Shown here: piece after piece, positions 49,034 through 61,254 of the stretch
How the letters are laid out: each line of letters opens with the position of its first letter
Position numbering within the stretch: position 1 is the first letter of the stretch
Source: Pezicula radicicola
Taxonomy: Eukaryota; Ascomycota; Leotiomycetes; Helotiales; Dermateaceae
Direction: 5' to 3'
Assembly: GCA_003008705.1 (NCBI GenBank)
Contig: PDUO01000036.1
Coordinates: 443,968-507,967 of the forward strand
Length of the DNA stretch: 64,000 nt
Notes under the pieces: model-generated
What the model saw: the letters and a program-made list of their open reading frames with translations, nothing else
Database searches by the model: none
What the model was told of the DNA's origin: nothing
Program-made: the position numbers and the translations under genes

Positions 49034-49180
49034 TACAGAGGTATATGGGGAAAGTATTGTTCCCTACCAAGTCAGTGCTAGATTATACGCGCTATTTATC
49101 CTAGAAATACAGGTCGTTATTGGCCATTTTTTGTCGTTTGCGCTTTGCAAGGTACAATACTTTCCCCTTGTACCTCTGTA
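49034..49180. mobile_element. 147-bp MITE with TA-flanked terminal inverted repeats
   Basis: The left end 49036-49060 (CAGAGGTATATGGGGAAAGT...) and the right end 49154-49178 are inverted copies of each other over about 25 bases with two mismatches. Both ends are flanked by TA, the target duplication of Tc1/mariner-type elements. The inner 90 bases code for nothing. This size and structure fit a miniature element moved by a mariner-type transposase. Confidence 0.7.
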
Positions 49181-50453
49181 CTTTTCTATTGGCTCGGAGT
49201 TCTAGCCTACACGAAAACGAGCTGCAGGTCCTCAAGGCCCGTTACCCAATACAGAAATGATGAACGAGAAGATCCCGGCCATCTATTACCCTAGTATAGT
49301 TTGAGTATATTTGACGGGAGCTAATGCCTCGATGCGAAGGGGCTTCCCGCGTTACAAACTCTATTAGGAAATCCGGGCTTACTTTATTTCGTATAAGCTT
49401 AATTTTTTGAGGCGAATCCACTTATTTCCCCTAGAAAAATGTAAGTCTCTGTCAACTGACATCTCGTAGATATCTAGACAAATCTTCGTAATTATTATTT
49501 CTAGTAAAAGACCTTTCCTAGACTATTTGTATTTTGGCAAATGGTGAACTTCTATGGAGAGGTTTAATGTAGCGATCGAAAACGTTACAAGGATCACTTT
49601 GACTCTCGCAAGAGCCAATGTCAGAACTTCAGATGCAAACACTAACTATGCCAAGTCTTTCATTCTCAGCTCTCCTGTTTTCAATCATTGACGGGGCTGT
49701 GTAAAATGAACCGTATAGTCTGGGCACCTCCATATCTGTCAGTGTGAAAATCCTGGAGTGCGATTGGGGAACTTTGCGAGTAGGATTCAACTTTGGATGT
49801 CGGCCGAAAGAGCATTGGATGAGAAGAGTGTCGCATCTCATCGCAACGTTCAGGTAAGATTAGGATATTGGCGTATGAGCCCAGAAACTTGCATCTGTAT
49901 GTAGATGAAGATAGATCCACTAGTTTAAATTTAAAAGGCTGGCTTCGCTTAATAATAACTTTTTGGTTTTATGAAGCTTCTACTTTACCATTCAGACTAC
50001 ATATTTTCTGCCCTCCTACTTATAATTCATGGTAGCCGTAGAATTCAATGATAGCTAGCACTTTGCCATAAGAACTGCCGTCTATTGTCTGACAGAACCA
50101 AAATTCATGTTTAAAACTGACGAAGGTGTCAATTACCTATCGCAGTGCTTGTCGCCCGCCAAAAGTGATGCAAGCGACGTCTGGGAGCTCGCTTGAACCA
50201 TCCTTTCTCAAGAAGAGATGACCGAGCGCTCGCAACACAGTGATTTACGATTTCATAATTCTAATCTTGTCTCGATTAGGTAGAACGTATCTAAACAAGC
50301 TCATACGACTTAGTCATCACAGTTTCATTATATCTTCATAAGGTTCATCGCATTCCTGTTTTTTTTTTGTAGTTTTTGAGATACATCACACATCACACTC
50401 ATTACCTTTCCTCATCTCTTATCAAGAGAGTTGAATATTTTCAACACGCAGTC

Positions 50454-50915
50454 ATGAGGGCCAATATTTTCATGAGTATATTACTCCTCCTCGCCTCATT
50501 CACTACTTCACAACCGACCCTTCTTCAACCTCGTCTGGATTTTGTACAAGATTCAGCCAAAGGTTCCAATAATACTCCACCAGCAATAGCAGGAAACCCT
50601 TCACCCGTACCTGTACCTGTACCTGTACCTGTACCTGTGCCTGTTCCCGTGCCCGTCCCAGTACCAGCGCCTGCGCCAGCACCAGCACCAGCACCTCCTG
50701 CAGCCATAGCCTGTCGCTGTACCGTAGTATTTGGCGACAAGGATGCAGTTGACGTCGTTAATGTCCAAGTCGGTTCGACAACGGGGTTGACGGGTCAAGA
50801 TGGCTCGAAGAAGGCATGCTCAGCGAATTTAATTGTCGGCACTAATTGTTCATCTGCAACAGCCAACGAAAGTTCGAAGTCATGTGTGAAAAGTTCAACT
50901 TGTATTACCGCCTAA
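50454..50915 (+). CDS. Small secreted protein with VP/AP repeat and six cysteines
   Basis: One exon, 153 aa. The ATG at 50454 gives a strong signal peptide (MRANIFMSILLLLASFTTSQ). A short linker is followed by about 12 Val-Pro and then about 6 Ala-Pro dipeptides, coded by GTACCT/GCACCA-like hexamers. The end is a domain of about 70 residues with six Cys (CRC, KAC, TNC, KSC, STC), enough for three disulfides, and possible N-glycosylation sites. A secreted repeat-linker plus Cys-rich head is the layout of cell-wall-linked or effector-like proteins, but no known family is recognised. The repeat is coded by a hexamer array prone to length change, so alleles may differ in linker length. Confidence 0.72.
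   Translation: MRANIFMSILLLLASFTTSQPTLLQPRLDFVQDSAKGSNNTPPAIAGNPSPVPVPVPVPVPVPVPVPVPVPAPAPAPAPAPPAAIACRCTVVFGDKDAVDVVNVQVGSTTGLTGQDGSKKACSANLIVGTNCSSATANESSKSCVKSSTCITA
50590..50694. repeat. Hexamer array coding Val-Pro/Ala-Pro
   Basis: Repeated GTACCT units (at least five perfect), degenerating to GTGCCT/GTTCCC and then GCGCCT/GCACCA units, in frame in the small secreted protein. Confidence 0.85.
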
Positions 50916-51463
50916 GCCAGTTCGTTCGCCTGAGAGAAACGGATGAGATGGAACTATGGGGGTCAGGTCATATGTACAGGAGTATGATGGTGTATGGGAT
51001 TGGAGTTGAGTCCCTGCGCTTTGCTGGTCATTGGATGTGGTTCTAGGGTATGGGTCATGGTGGATTGATATCCTCTGGTCAGTGATGCATTTTTGGATAA
51101 GCCTTGACATTGAAATCCTGTCTACGGGCTAGACACTGGGATGGGTTTCAAGGGAGCTGGGTTAAATAATTTTTTGTAATATTTTGCCTTCTGTTTTACA
51201 GATGTAAATACCAAAAACATTGGGAAATACAAACACCGAAGGCTTCGTCTTTATGTCACTGTGAGCCTGCTTAAGAGACTGAATGTTAAGTTTGGGGCAC
51301 TGTAGGAAAAAAAAGAAAGAAGAAAAACAAACCAGCGAATTCCACATCGATCGGAATCTCGACATGAGCACTTTCCATTTCCGTCTTTGGACCGGAGCAG
51401 TCGCTGCTCTAACCTGAACCGAGCCTTGAGCTCAGAGAATTCCAACGAGTCAGTTGAGTTCCG
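50916..51463. other. Intergenic, no gene
   Basis: 3' flanks of two converging genes. An A-rich run lies near 51305-51330. No gene seen. Confidence 0.4.
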
Positions 51464-52305
51464 CTACCGGATTTCTATAGTCATCTCGACTGTCTCTTCT
51501 TCAAACCAAGTCTCATCATCGAGCTGGACGAACCTAATCCGAATGTAAGTTTCATCACCCATGTGTGAAGGAGCTATAACCATACCATATAAGGAGGTAT
51601 CATCGTCGCTAACTTCCTTCCAGATATGCACACAATAGACATCTACCTTAAAAGGCACCAACATATCCCCTTTCCGTGCTCTCCTCAACGTCACTTCTCT
51701 GTCACCACTTCCCGAGCTCGTTTCATAAGGGCATAGCGCACAATCTGGCGCAGTTGGCTCTAGTGTCATTGGATCTTCACCAACAGTGTAACCCCAACAA
51801 TCGCTCGGATCTATACAGTTGATCCTGATTTTTGACACCATTCCTTTCAACATAATATATCCATCTTGAACTTCCCCATACTTATTCAAACCAGACACAG
51901 AAACATGGACATCTAAAACCGTGACAACAGAAGTGAACGTAGGTTTTTGATCGGGAGAAACGAAGTTTAGTGCCCCGTTCACAGATACCCAGGACCAAGA
52001 TGGCGCTATGTATGTCTCTGGTTGCAAGATAGGAGAAGAACTGGTGGAGACGTAGTCAACGGACCAACATCACTTCATCGGTAGAATCTTTTTTCATAGT
52101 CTTGCTAGATAGACAGATTTTATTCGTCCCTGGATTTGCTTCGCAACACCACTGACAGCCGGAAACTTACTACTCTCAAATGTAAGTTCTTCGTATGGAG
52201 TAGGAATCAATAAGATTATGCTAGCACCCGTACGGATCTTTTTCTTTTCCTCTACCGCCAGAGAGTATTTGGGCCAGACCCATAGAGTATAATCCTCTTG
52301 GTTTT
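51464..52305 (-). pseudogene. HET-family C-terminal half, broken by two TGA codons
   Basis: One continuous minus-strand frame gives the part of a HET protein that follows the HET core: YEELTFESSKFPAVSGVAKQI, then VYLARL, a stop, and a Lys-rich bit. After a second stop come CWSVDYVSTS, ETYIAPSWSWVSV and a C-terminal domain ending TYIRIRFVQLDDETWF. The TGAs are at 52094-52096 (in YLARL-stop, where relatives have Trp in YLAGLW) and 52070-52072. The HET core itself (LSxxWG, WIDxxCI) is not found upstream. Instead 52310-52552 holds short open frames of no known family, followed at once by a MITE-like element. A TGG-to-TGA change fits G-to-A mutation. Confidence 0.68.
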
Positions 52306-52554
52306 GCCCCGTCTTCGGAGAGCCGGCTCTAGTACAATGGGTGCTTTTTTCTGATCAGTGAATTCCAAGGCGTAGATATGTTACTTGTGCATACGTTGAT
52401 ATGATGCATTCGTTCGAGATTGTAATATTCTCCTTTGGTAAAGACTTTGGAATATTTTGGATCAAAGTTTTGGTGCACAATGTGTTTGTGCAGAAGTCGG
52501 CATAACTTGGCCATTGTGCCATCCACTCCGTGCCAAGCTGTTCGAAGGACATCT

Positions 52555-53151
52555 TAGGGCCTGTTTGGTTCGTGCTCTTTAGAGGTTAGATGTGAGTTCA
52601 TATGGAGGGACGGGGCTACACAACCATATGAGCGTTTGGCAACAACCTTTTATACAAAAAGCTCAGATTAATGTCTTCATATGCGTTCAGATAAATCGAT
52701 TATTTCCTACCAAAAGCCGTCTGAACAGACGGAATTCCGTCTACACCCTCGAGGCTACTTTCGAACTTGAAAGTCATCAGATAACCTATAAACTATAAGC
52801 TATATACCCTATAGTAGTTCTTTCTTCTTCTTCTTCTTCTTCTTCTTCTTCTATAGTACTCTATGCCCTATAACTTAGGCCTTGCTCCCTATAAATATAA
52901 GCTATACTCCCTATAGGTAATTTCTAGGGGCGCCTCGGTACTTAATATAAGCCTTATTATTAGCATCTGGTCTGAAAGCTACTAAACGCCTATCCGTATT
53001 TTTATATAAAATTCGACTTATTTTATATTATTTAGAGTTGAAATTAGTCAGCTCTAAAAGTGTCTAGTCAGTTGATTTTCTATTGATTTCAACTCTTATT
53101 TCGTCTAAGAATAAGGTCTGACGTCTGAAAGGTCGAACCAAACAGGACCTA
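52555..53151. mobile_element. About 0.6 kb MITE-like element with 16-bp terminal inverted repeats
   Basis: The left end GGGCCTGTTTGGTTCG (52557-52572) and right end CGAACCAAACAGGACC (53134-53149) are inverted copies with one mismatch. Each is flanked by TA (52555-52556 and 53150-53151), or equally by the TTA/TAA of a PIF/Harbinger-type site. The GGGCCTGTTTGGTT start is common in such elements. The inside has a CTT microsatellite (about 52819-52852) and no transposase. The open frame at 53064-53384 runs across the right end and is chance. Confidence 0.68.
52819..52852. repeat. CTT microsatellite inside the MITE-like element
   Basis: About ten TTC/CTT units, non-coding, within the element at 52555-53151. 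Confidence 0.85.
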
Positions 53152-54892
53152 AAGGAGCCCAGGTTGATTTCTGTCTGTGATGGTGCTGAATCGCAGAACA
53201 ATAGATGTTTCAGACGAAGATGGCGGTAACATTGACGTAGCTTCAGTTTATCAGTCGGTGTGTTGCAATTATCGCATGCCTTGTGGAAGACGTTGTACCG
53301 CTCTAGGTTGGATGGCCTTTGGTGTTGAGCTTCAGAACTGTTGATAAGGCGACTACAATCGTTGCAAGTAGTTTCATTACCCATATTACTAGTTTAGAAG
53401 ATATTATCGTATTGTATATATAACCTACTAACTGCTAAAACCCCAAGTCTTAACCACTGTTTACACCTTGTTACCTAGGTAAGCAGCGTGTCTGCCTAAT
53501 CATAAGGACTGGGGTCCTATTGATTCGCTATCATGTTACTCGGCCAAGGTGCAGGTGTGCAATGAATCTTTAGCATGTTGTTGTTATTGCTCTTTTGCCG
53601 CTTATAGACTCGTTAGACCTGCCTATGATATTAACAGTACAGGTTTTATTAAGGCTGCGTAGCTACGGTTGATTGTTCTATACACAACTAGGAAGAGAGA
53701 TTCGGCGGTTACAACTACTCTGCTCTGCTCGTTATCTAATGGTGACTCCTTAGCTAACGAGACGTACGATAGAAACGAGAGCCAGCACAGTACTCCCCAA
53801 AGAAAAAGCGCGAAGAGTGTGGAGAAGGCTAGGCTATCGTATGCTTCACGACCAAACTCCCGAAGAAAATTTCATGGAATGGCCAAATCATCAAGTATTT
53901 CACTAATCCCTGGAGCTAGTGGAAATGGCTACCGGCTGGTGGTGGACTAACCATGGCGGTATAGACGACGGCATTTTGCCGTGAGAAGAGTTGATCTTTT
54001 TGGAACCCGAGCCTCCTAAATATGGTTTGAAGTAGGAATATTACCACGTCATGTGGATTGAGTGGGTTGATGGCATTGCCTACCGGAAAGGCCTGGGATC
54101 TGTATTCAAGGACGGTTGGAAGGTCCGAGAGAGAGAGAGAGTGGATTGATTTGATATTTGGGTGACTTTGCTCCTCCTCGCCACCCCTCCAAACCTCATT
54201 CTCGCATTTCGTTTCCGTTTAAAATTTTCCTGCAACTTTGTCGGAAAGGCTAGAGTAGCAAGAGGGAAATGAGATTGAAAATTCCATTAGTTTCACACAG
54301 GTACGTACCCCTTGGTCTGGCGGGCCCGCTGACCATCCCTGAGGGACCCAGAATTAGCTCCAGTAGGAACGGATTCGGGTTCGGGTTTCACATTATAGTG
54401 CGCAAGCTAACCTCGTAACTCAGGTTGTGCTCACGCATTAGCAAGACGCAATAGCAGAAGTGCATGGGCTTGGTCATTGATACAAATATAAGGTTCATTA
54501 TCAGTCTAGGAGCGTCACCTGAGGGATGCCTCAACTGCAGTAACCGTTGTGCTCTTTGGTGTAGAAGAGGTGCGGCCTCTAAGATTACCTTACAAACAGT
54601 AACTTGGAATATTAAGCGAGCAACTTTACAGCAGTGTCTATCTTTGTTTCCCTTGGTTATTTCGTCGTTCTCAAGTATAGTTTTCACTTTTTCTTTATAA
54701 AATTCGATTTTATTTTTTTATTATTCTTTCAAACAAGTACTCTAGGATTATTCTATACTTTGAGTCTGACAAAGAGATAGGAATTGCAAGCGGAATATTT
54801 TACAAAGTTCAAGAAGACCAACAATCAAAACAAAAGCCTATTTTAATTCTCTCAAAAGTCTTCTCTATTTTCATTTACTGAAACTAATCCAT
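53152..54892. other. 1.7 kb without a supported gene
   Basis: Short open frames only (for example 53669-53950, Ser/Arg-rich, no features). A GA repeat lies near 54129-54140. The right end is the 3' flank of the NLR gene. Confidence 0.4.
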
Positions 54893-57800
54893 CTACTCAA
54901 TCAAATCCTCAATCAAACTCTGGTTCAACATATTATGCAACCTAACCTCAAACACCTTCCCCAATCCAGGTGCCAAATCCGACATAGCATTAAGAATATC
55001 CTTCATAACTAAACCCGGAAGTAAAGGTTTAACCGCATTCTCAAACTCCATCCCATCAGCCTCAAAAGTATTCTTCTTCTTCTCAGTCTCCTGCTTCTCA
55101 GGTAATTCAATGTCGAGCACTTTCCCTTTTATGTCTTTGTGGCCAAAGTATTTCCTGAATCTTTTCCCTTTGGATGTCGTGTCGGCTTTTAAAGCTTCAT
55201 ATCTCACGCCTAGTGCTTCGTAGGCTGGGAACTCGTACCAGCGTCGCGCACCCTCGAAACTACCACCGAAGAATCGTTCGAAGAACCACTCGAGGTCTTC
55301 TTCGATCCATCCTATAGTTTTGGCACAGGACCAATGAAAGTCTTTCTCGTTCTTTTCTTGAAAGGAGAATGTATGCACGAAAAGCGGGATTTGACAACCG
55401 ACGCCGCAATTTCCAGGCTCGAAAAGTGTTCTCATGTAAGTATTATGGTCAAATTCTTCCTTGATTTCCTCCATGGCATCTTTATATTCCTCCCAGCTAT
55501 CCCAGGGACATATTTCTTCTCCGAGTATCTCCTTAATTCTACCCATAGAGTTTTTGCCGTCAATTTCATTATCCTTGAAGGAAGAGGTCTTGATAAGATG
55601 GGCTTGTGCTACTCTGTGAAGCTCCTCAACAGCTTCCGGCTGTATTGGCATACCAGATTCGAACCGAAAGTTTGACATGGTATTCCGCACTTGTGCTATT
55701 CTAGCAAACTTCGTAGAAGCGTTATAAGGTGAATCTTCTGCACTACAAAAAGCGCAGGAACACTGGACCCCGGGTTCCATGATACAGGCTCGCCGAATAT
55801 CTGCAAACGCATCATCGAGTATGTTCCCTTGGTCGTCAAGAATTTTTGGAAAGACTCTTGCTGAGTTTACTATCAATAAAGCGTCCTGGATATCTGTAAT
55901 ATCCAGTTCGACTGGCGGACTGGTAATGCGAACTAGAAGTGGTTCGCAGGCAATAGTGTTAACAGATGCTCTGCCAATATTCATTGTTGTGTGCCCAACT
56001 ATGACGGATTGCACATCTTGATATTCCATGATAGAAACGATGCCTTCCGAATCAAAGGAGTTCCCACAGGTGGAGCAACGGCAGTGCGCTGGTATGAATG
56101 TAAGGTATTGGCGTTTGGATAGTACCAAGTCTGGCAACGTGTAAACGCTACTTTCAATAGCACCATCTCTGGTTAATCGGTATACGTGCATAGTCTCATC
56201 CTTGAGTTCGATAGAAATTTTAGATGTACTAGTCAGTGCCGCACCAATCGTTCTGCCCTTGACTAAGTCACAGAGCATGACACTCGAAGAACTCTCACTC
56301 CTCCGCAAGCTTGCAAGGTCATTCCTAAATGCTTCTCGCCCTTGGACGACTATGTACTGTCCATTTGGAGAAAACTTTACAGCTTGTGTTGGGTCAACTT
56401 CGAGCGTTAAAGACTCTATTGATGGTCAGTATGCATAGAAATTATAAGAGGAGAACGTAGGATAACATGCTCCCTACCAGCAATAGTTATTGGTGATTCC
56501 TCGGACTCGACATTGGATATTCGTAGTTTGTGGCCAGGAAGAAGCCAGGCCAGGAGTGGTAGTTGGGGATGCAGAGCCCAAGCAGTTTCTGGAAACGATT
56601 CTCTGCTGCAGGAAATATCTCCTCCAGTTGTGGTGTGTACCATCCAGGATATATCGTCTTTCGCCGCATCATATGTGCAAAGAAATATTTCAAACTGACA
56701 TGCTTCTCTGTCTCTGTTTTCTGATGGATTCTTGACACGCCTCGAAAATTGGAAAATATGCAAGTTTTCCTGTACACTGGTCTCCCCCTTGGTTGTGAAA
56801 GACTCGGTTGTTTCCCCTGTTGAGCCATGGAAATTATCAAACGAAGCCTCTATCTGGTCAAAAATTGCATAACGCATAATAGGGTGAGTATCAACGAATC
56901 CTACAACTGTCGAATCTGAATTTGGACCTTTAAGTGGATGTGAACGTGCTTTGAAGCATTTTAGAGCCCGTTGAAAAACTGTTTCTCTTGGATTTCTGAT
57001 AGTAACCGTCATGTCTTCATATTTGTGATCAATATCCAATTCGATGCATCCTAGAGATATGGAGTTTTCAGTGGCTACACACATAGGCTGCGAATCGACA
57101 GATGGATAGTAGATATTTGGAAGCGTAACATGTCTGACTGCTGAAGATGTCGCTTGGTTCTCCCCGGCCATGAGACAGGCTATGGATAACTCATATATGA
57201 CAGATCGGTGCTCGCTTATTGCTCCCGACGAAGCCTGGTCGGTTTCCGTGAGTGTTTGGTCATCGCCTTCAGATGAATCGATAAATATTTGAATAAGGAA
57301 GGCAGCAGAAGCGGTAGGTGTAAGAACCAAGACGGAGAATTTTTGTGAGTCTCTCGGCCGATCCAACGCATCACACTTTGTGGGCTCTGTTCGACCCTTC
57401 ACCACAGCCGTAGACGCTTCCTTCATTTCTTCATGGGCCATTAGCATGACAGATAGATCGTAATAGACTGTCGCCGTGTCGAATCGCAAACTCCAAGAAA
57501 GAAAGGTCAACGCAGGACCCGATAAGGCATTCTCTGGTCTTTTTAAATTGCAAGTTAACAAAATTCAAATGAAGAAAGGTAGTTACTGACCTGAGTGCAG
57601 TGGCAGGAAGCTGTAGTTTCAAAGACGGGTGTTTACCAAAACCCTTCAAGGACTTTTTAGCCTCAAAAAGCAATAGATGAGCCTCTCCCGGATTGAAGGA
57701 TTTGACGTGGCGGACGTTTCCTGCTAGCTTCCACTTTGGAGGAACATATAGTAGAACTCTGTTAATATCGGTGTATTCCGTGGCTTCCGGGCCAAAACTT

Positions 57801-60800
57801 GGTGGGAAAAGATACGGAAGTAAGTTCCAGGGTGGTAGTTTCTGCGACCAGGTTCGATCAAGGAGAAGAAGTGGTGTCCACTCTTTATCGCGACAATCCC
57901 ATATTCCAATCGATCCTTCTTGGGGAGGTATCCTAACGTTTTCGTTATTGACCTTTCTGTTCTCTTTTACTACCTCCCGTCTCATCAAAAGGAGGAAACG
58001 CCCACTAGAACTCATTGTGAGAAGATGGGCAATCCCTTCGAATTTCATCTCTTGACATGGAGAAGCACTATTACCCACATCGTGTATTTGAAGAATACAA
58101 CCCCCTTCAATATTTCGCTGAATTGTTGCAAAGGTTTTGAAGTCAGTTGTGAGCTTCCCACCTTGGTAGAAGTGTTGTAATGAGAAAGACCATGGTTTCA
58201 CCCTCCCTCCCGACTCAAGATCGAAAATACCGAAAGGTGTTGCAAGCCTAGATGAGTCTTCTGAGAACTGGAGAACATCAACATCATCTAGTTCCCATCT
58301 CATCGTCTCAGTCCCAGTAGTCAGAATTGGACTTGTTGTCCAGCTTGGAAGCCCGAACAGATGGGTTCTGGCTGGTCCTTCATGCTGCAATTCCAACAAA
58401 CACACCACAAACTCTGCATAATCGATTCCTATTGCCATATGTGCCAAAACTCCAGATAGATATAAATCTGTCGCTGCATTTTCTAGGCTCCATGCAAACC
58501 CGGTCGTGGAGAAATTCAAAATAAGATTTCTTCCAGCTCGTATTTGAGCTCCAACGGGATCTGTAGAAGGTCCCATTGCCTCGAATATTACCGCAAGGTA
58601 CTTTCCCTGTGGACACAGTACTCCTCGTTTAACTATTAAAGGGCCGCGAATTTTGGAAGGAACGGGGATTAACATTTCTGCAGTAAGCAATCCTGTTTTC
58701 ATATGATAACAGGAAATGAATGGTTCGTCGTAGGTAAAAGCGAGGTCGTTCTTAGCGTCTATGGCAAAACATCGATTAGGCCATGTGACAGCCTCTGAAC
58801 TCTTGGTACAGACTCTTTTAGTGTGGAATTGAGTAATGCTGTCGTCACCGTCGGTTTCAAGAATCCCTCTAAAGTAGTTATCCTCTGAAAGAAGCTGATG
58901 ATGAAGGTAATGTATCCAGTCTGGCTGAATCTCCAAGACCTTGCCCCAGTCCAACATAAGGTCTAGGAAACTTTTAATCCACGCTTGGATTGCATACTCT
59001 GAGTCGCTATCGGACCATGTTCTCCCCATCATCCAGCCCTGAAGACTGTCGATAATATCTGCTGTGAGAGAAACACTGTCTAATCCAGTTGCTAAGGCAC
59101 GAGACATAATGATAGCACCTTTAAGCCATCGAATGAAAAATGGTGACATAAGAAATTTTAGAACCTGTTCCTCCAGGCTTGCGTCTTCTGATTTGTCGCA
59201 CATTTTTAAATGCTTGTACCAATTGAAGGTTGCAAAATAGTAAAGTCCTCGGCCGGTACCAAGACTATATGTTTTGATAATTTCTTCTGGGTTTTCAACG
59301 TCAGGGGAAGAGAAGGAAGGTAGATCTTGGTACTCAAGAAAGGTCAAGAGCTTGCTGGCCACCATCGAGTATGCGGTAGAAATTCCTAAATCGTCATCAA
59401 GGCCATTGCGGTCGACTAGAAAGTCTTTCACAGTGGGGTGGATGAACCTCAGATATTCAGAGGCTCCGAAACATTCCACTAATTGCCCACAAGAGTGCTC
59501 AATAAACTCCTCACAACTGACCAAAACATTTTCATCTTCATCGTATCCAGAGACCCCGATCGCAAGTGCGCTCTTCAGTTCGTGCCAACTCAAGGCGGGA
59601 TTTGTACAGAAGATCCAGCAGAAGACTTCACGCCCTTTGATTGAACGCCTTGCAATTTCGATATTCTGCTCGTAGCTGTTGAACAGATCCCGCGGAAGGT
59701 CGGCCAAAGTCTTGTCAATAGCTGAGATAGACGAGATCTTGTCACCTGTCAGATCCTCGAGAACAAGACTGGCATATAGAAACATTCCATTCGCTCGTTC
59801 GCAAACACCATTGATAATCTTGTCCCGAATCTTTTGAGATGATGATAGGAAGGACGAATGCGTAGTCACTTGATAAGCGACGAACTCCTTCATGTCTTGG
59901 CAGGTGAGCTCCGGTGTCAATTCCAATTGAGATAATTTGATGCATCCTTTTTTGAGGGCAGCTTGGACATTCTTGTTATCGAAAACATCCCGCCGTTCTA
60001 GTCGTGAGGAGAGCAATAGACTGCATTTGTTGGTGGAAGAGAGCACTGTTGAGGCCTTAATCAAAGACCGCACGCAAATCAATGGCTGGGCGCACTCGTC
60101 AAGTCCGTCCACGACGATATACACTTTTTTGGTCTTCAATGGCAAGACAGTGCGTAGAAGGCTCCAGAGTCCTTCTTCGATTTTCTTATCGTGCTCCTTG
60201 AGAGTTTGGTGACTGGAGTGAAATTTCTTGAATTCTTCCATGATCTCTGGGGTCTCACAACGGAGAACTTGCGCCAGTAATACCCGAACCAAGGCCCCAG
60301 AGCTAGTTCGCTCAGGATCACGGTGCCCATAACAATACAGAATTAGTGATGGCTTTACTTGTTGATCAAAGCTCTGGATCCGGTCTATTATAGCCGACGA
60401 GAGAACGGATTTACCACAACCCGACGAGCCTTTGATCCTTAGAACTGATGCTATATCCGGATCAATGAACTTTGAGTATTCAGCAGTTTCAAAGAACCAC
60501 TCATAGGTTGTGTATGCTGTCTCGGGATTGCGGAATCGCTTTTCTAGATGGAACGTGTGCTCAGAATCAGAATTTGACGCTGGTAAACTCTCCGGAAGAA
60601 GCCAACTGCCGAAGAAGTCCTTCAGGTCCTGTGTCTGGCTTGATTTCGGGCCTAGAGAGACGTAAATATACCAGCAGAGTTTAATAAGGATGAGTACTTA
60701 CGTAATTGATTACTTTGATACTTGATTTCTTTGAGTGTTTTCACTTTGGATAAGCCACTATTGTGGTTAGGCAATGAAGGCTTCACAATCATCGCGTCCT

Positions 60801-61254
60801 CCAGAGCTTCTTCGAGCCTTCTCTGAGACGAAAAAGAAGAACAGATAGATAAAAGAGAAACCTCCTTCAGAATATCTTTAATCAACTCCTCTACCCGATC
60901 TCCTTTTCCAAGCTTTCTTGCTGCGGACCAATACCGGTCAAAACGAGAAGCTCCCTCCTTCGGAATCGCTTTCTTGAGGATTTCGTGCAGCTCATTTGCG
61001 CTCGTTTCGCAACGCCCAAGTACTCTCTGGAAGGCATCACGAGTTTCCTGGTCCACATCTGGCCTTTCGACGTATTCCTTTGCTTCTTTGAGTATAACCA
61101 GAACGATGGGAAGCTTATCCGTAACACTGTCAAATGCCTTTGGTAGACCACTCGTATTATTGGCTGTCTGGTAAATATTTTTCGCGGCAGTGACGATGGA
61201 GATAATCGAGGAGATGATCCCAAGCACAAGGCTTGCCTCGCCGACGCCTGACAT
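54893..61254 (-). CDS. SesA-NACHT NLR-like protein, 2065 aa
   Basis: Four exons: 61254-60702, 60651-57591, 57538-56478 and 56415-54893. The introns are 50, 52, 62 nt with GTAAGT, GTCAGT and GTAGGG donors, and all phases agree. Start MSGVGEASLVLGIISSIISI is the SesA-type N-terminal helical domain (residues 1 to about 150) found on fungal NLRs. The NACHT domain follows, with Walker A GSSGCGKSVLSS (259-270), Walker B VYIVVDGLDECAQ (361-373), LLLSSRLERRDVF, and the helical region LSWHELKSALAIGV and YLRFIHPTVKDFL. The remaining 1300 residues have isolated beta-propeller-like bits (FSPNGQYIVVQG, FAIDAKNDLAFTYD) but no regular WD40, ankyrin or TPR array. A late segment holds CRCSTC and CSCAFC. Fungal NLRs sense non-self and drive cell death. 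Here the sensor half is diverged, so the ligand is unknown. The gene is intact and diverges from the AAA gene. Confidence 0.85.

Larger units (their letters stand above)
46892..50453. other. 3.6 kb gene-poor stretch with a MITE
   Basis: No gene supported. It contains a CTT microsatellite (about 47435-47463) and one inverted-repeat element (49034-49180, listed separately). AT-rich words are scattered around 47600-48150. The last 100 bases, with a T-run near 50360-50369, lead into the small secreted protein gene. Confidence 0.4.

Noticed and set aside
53064..53384. 106-codon open frame with CxxC pairs
   Set aside because: It crosses the right end of the inverted-repeat element at 53134-53149, so it is not a conserved gene.
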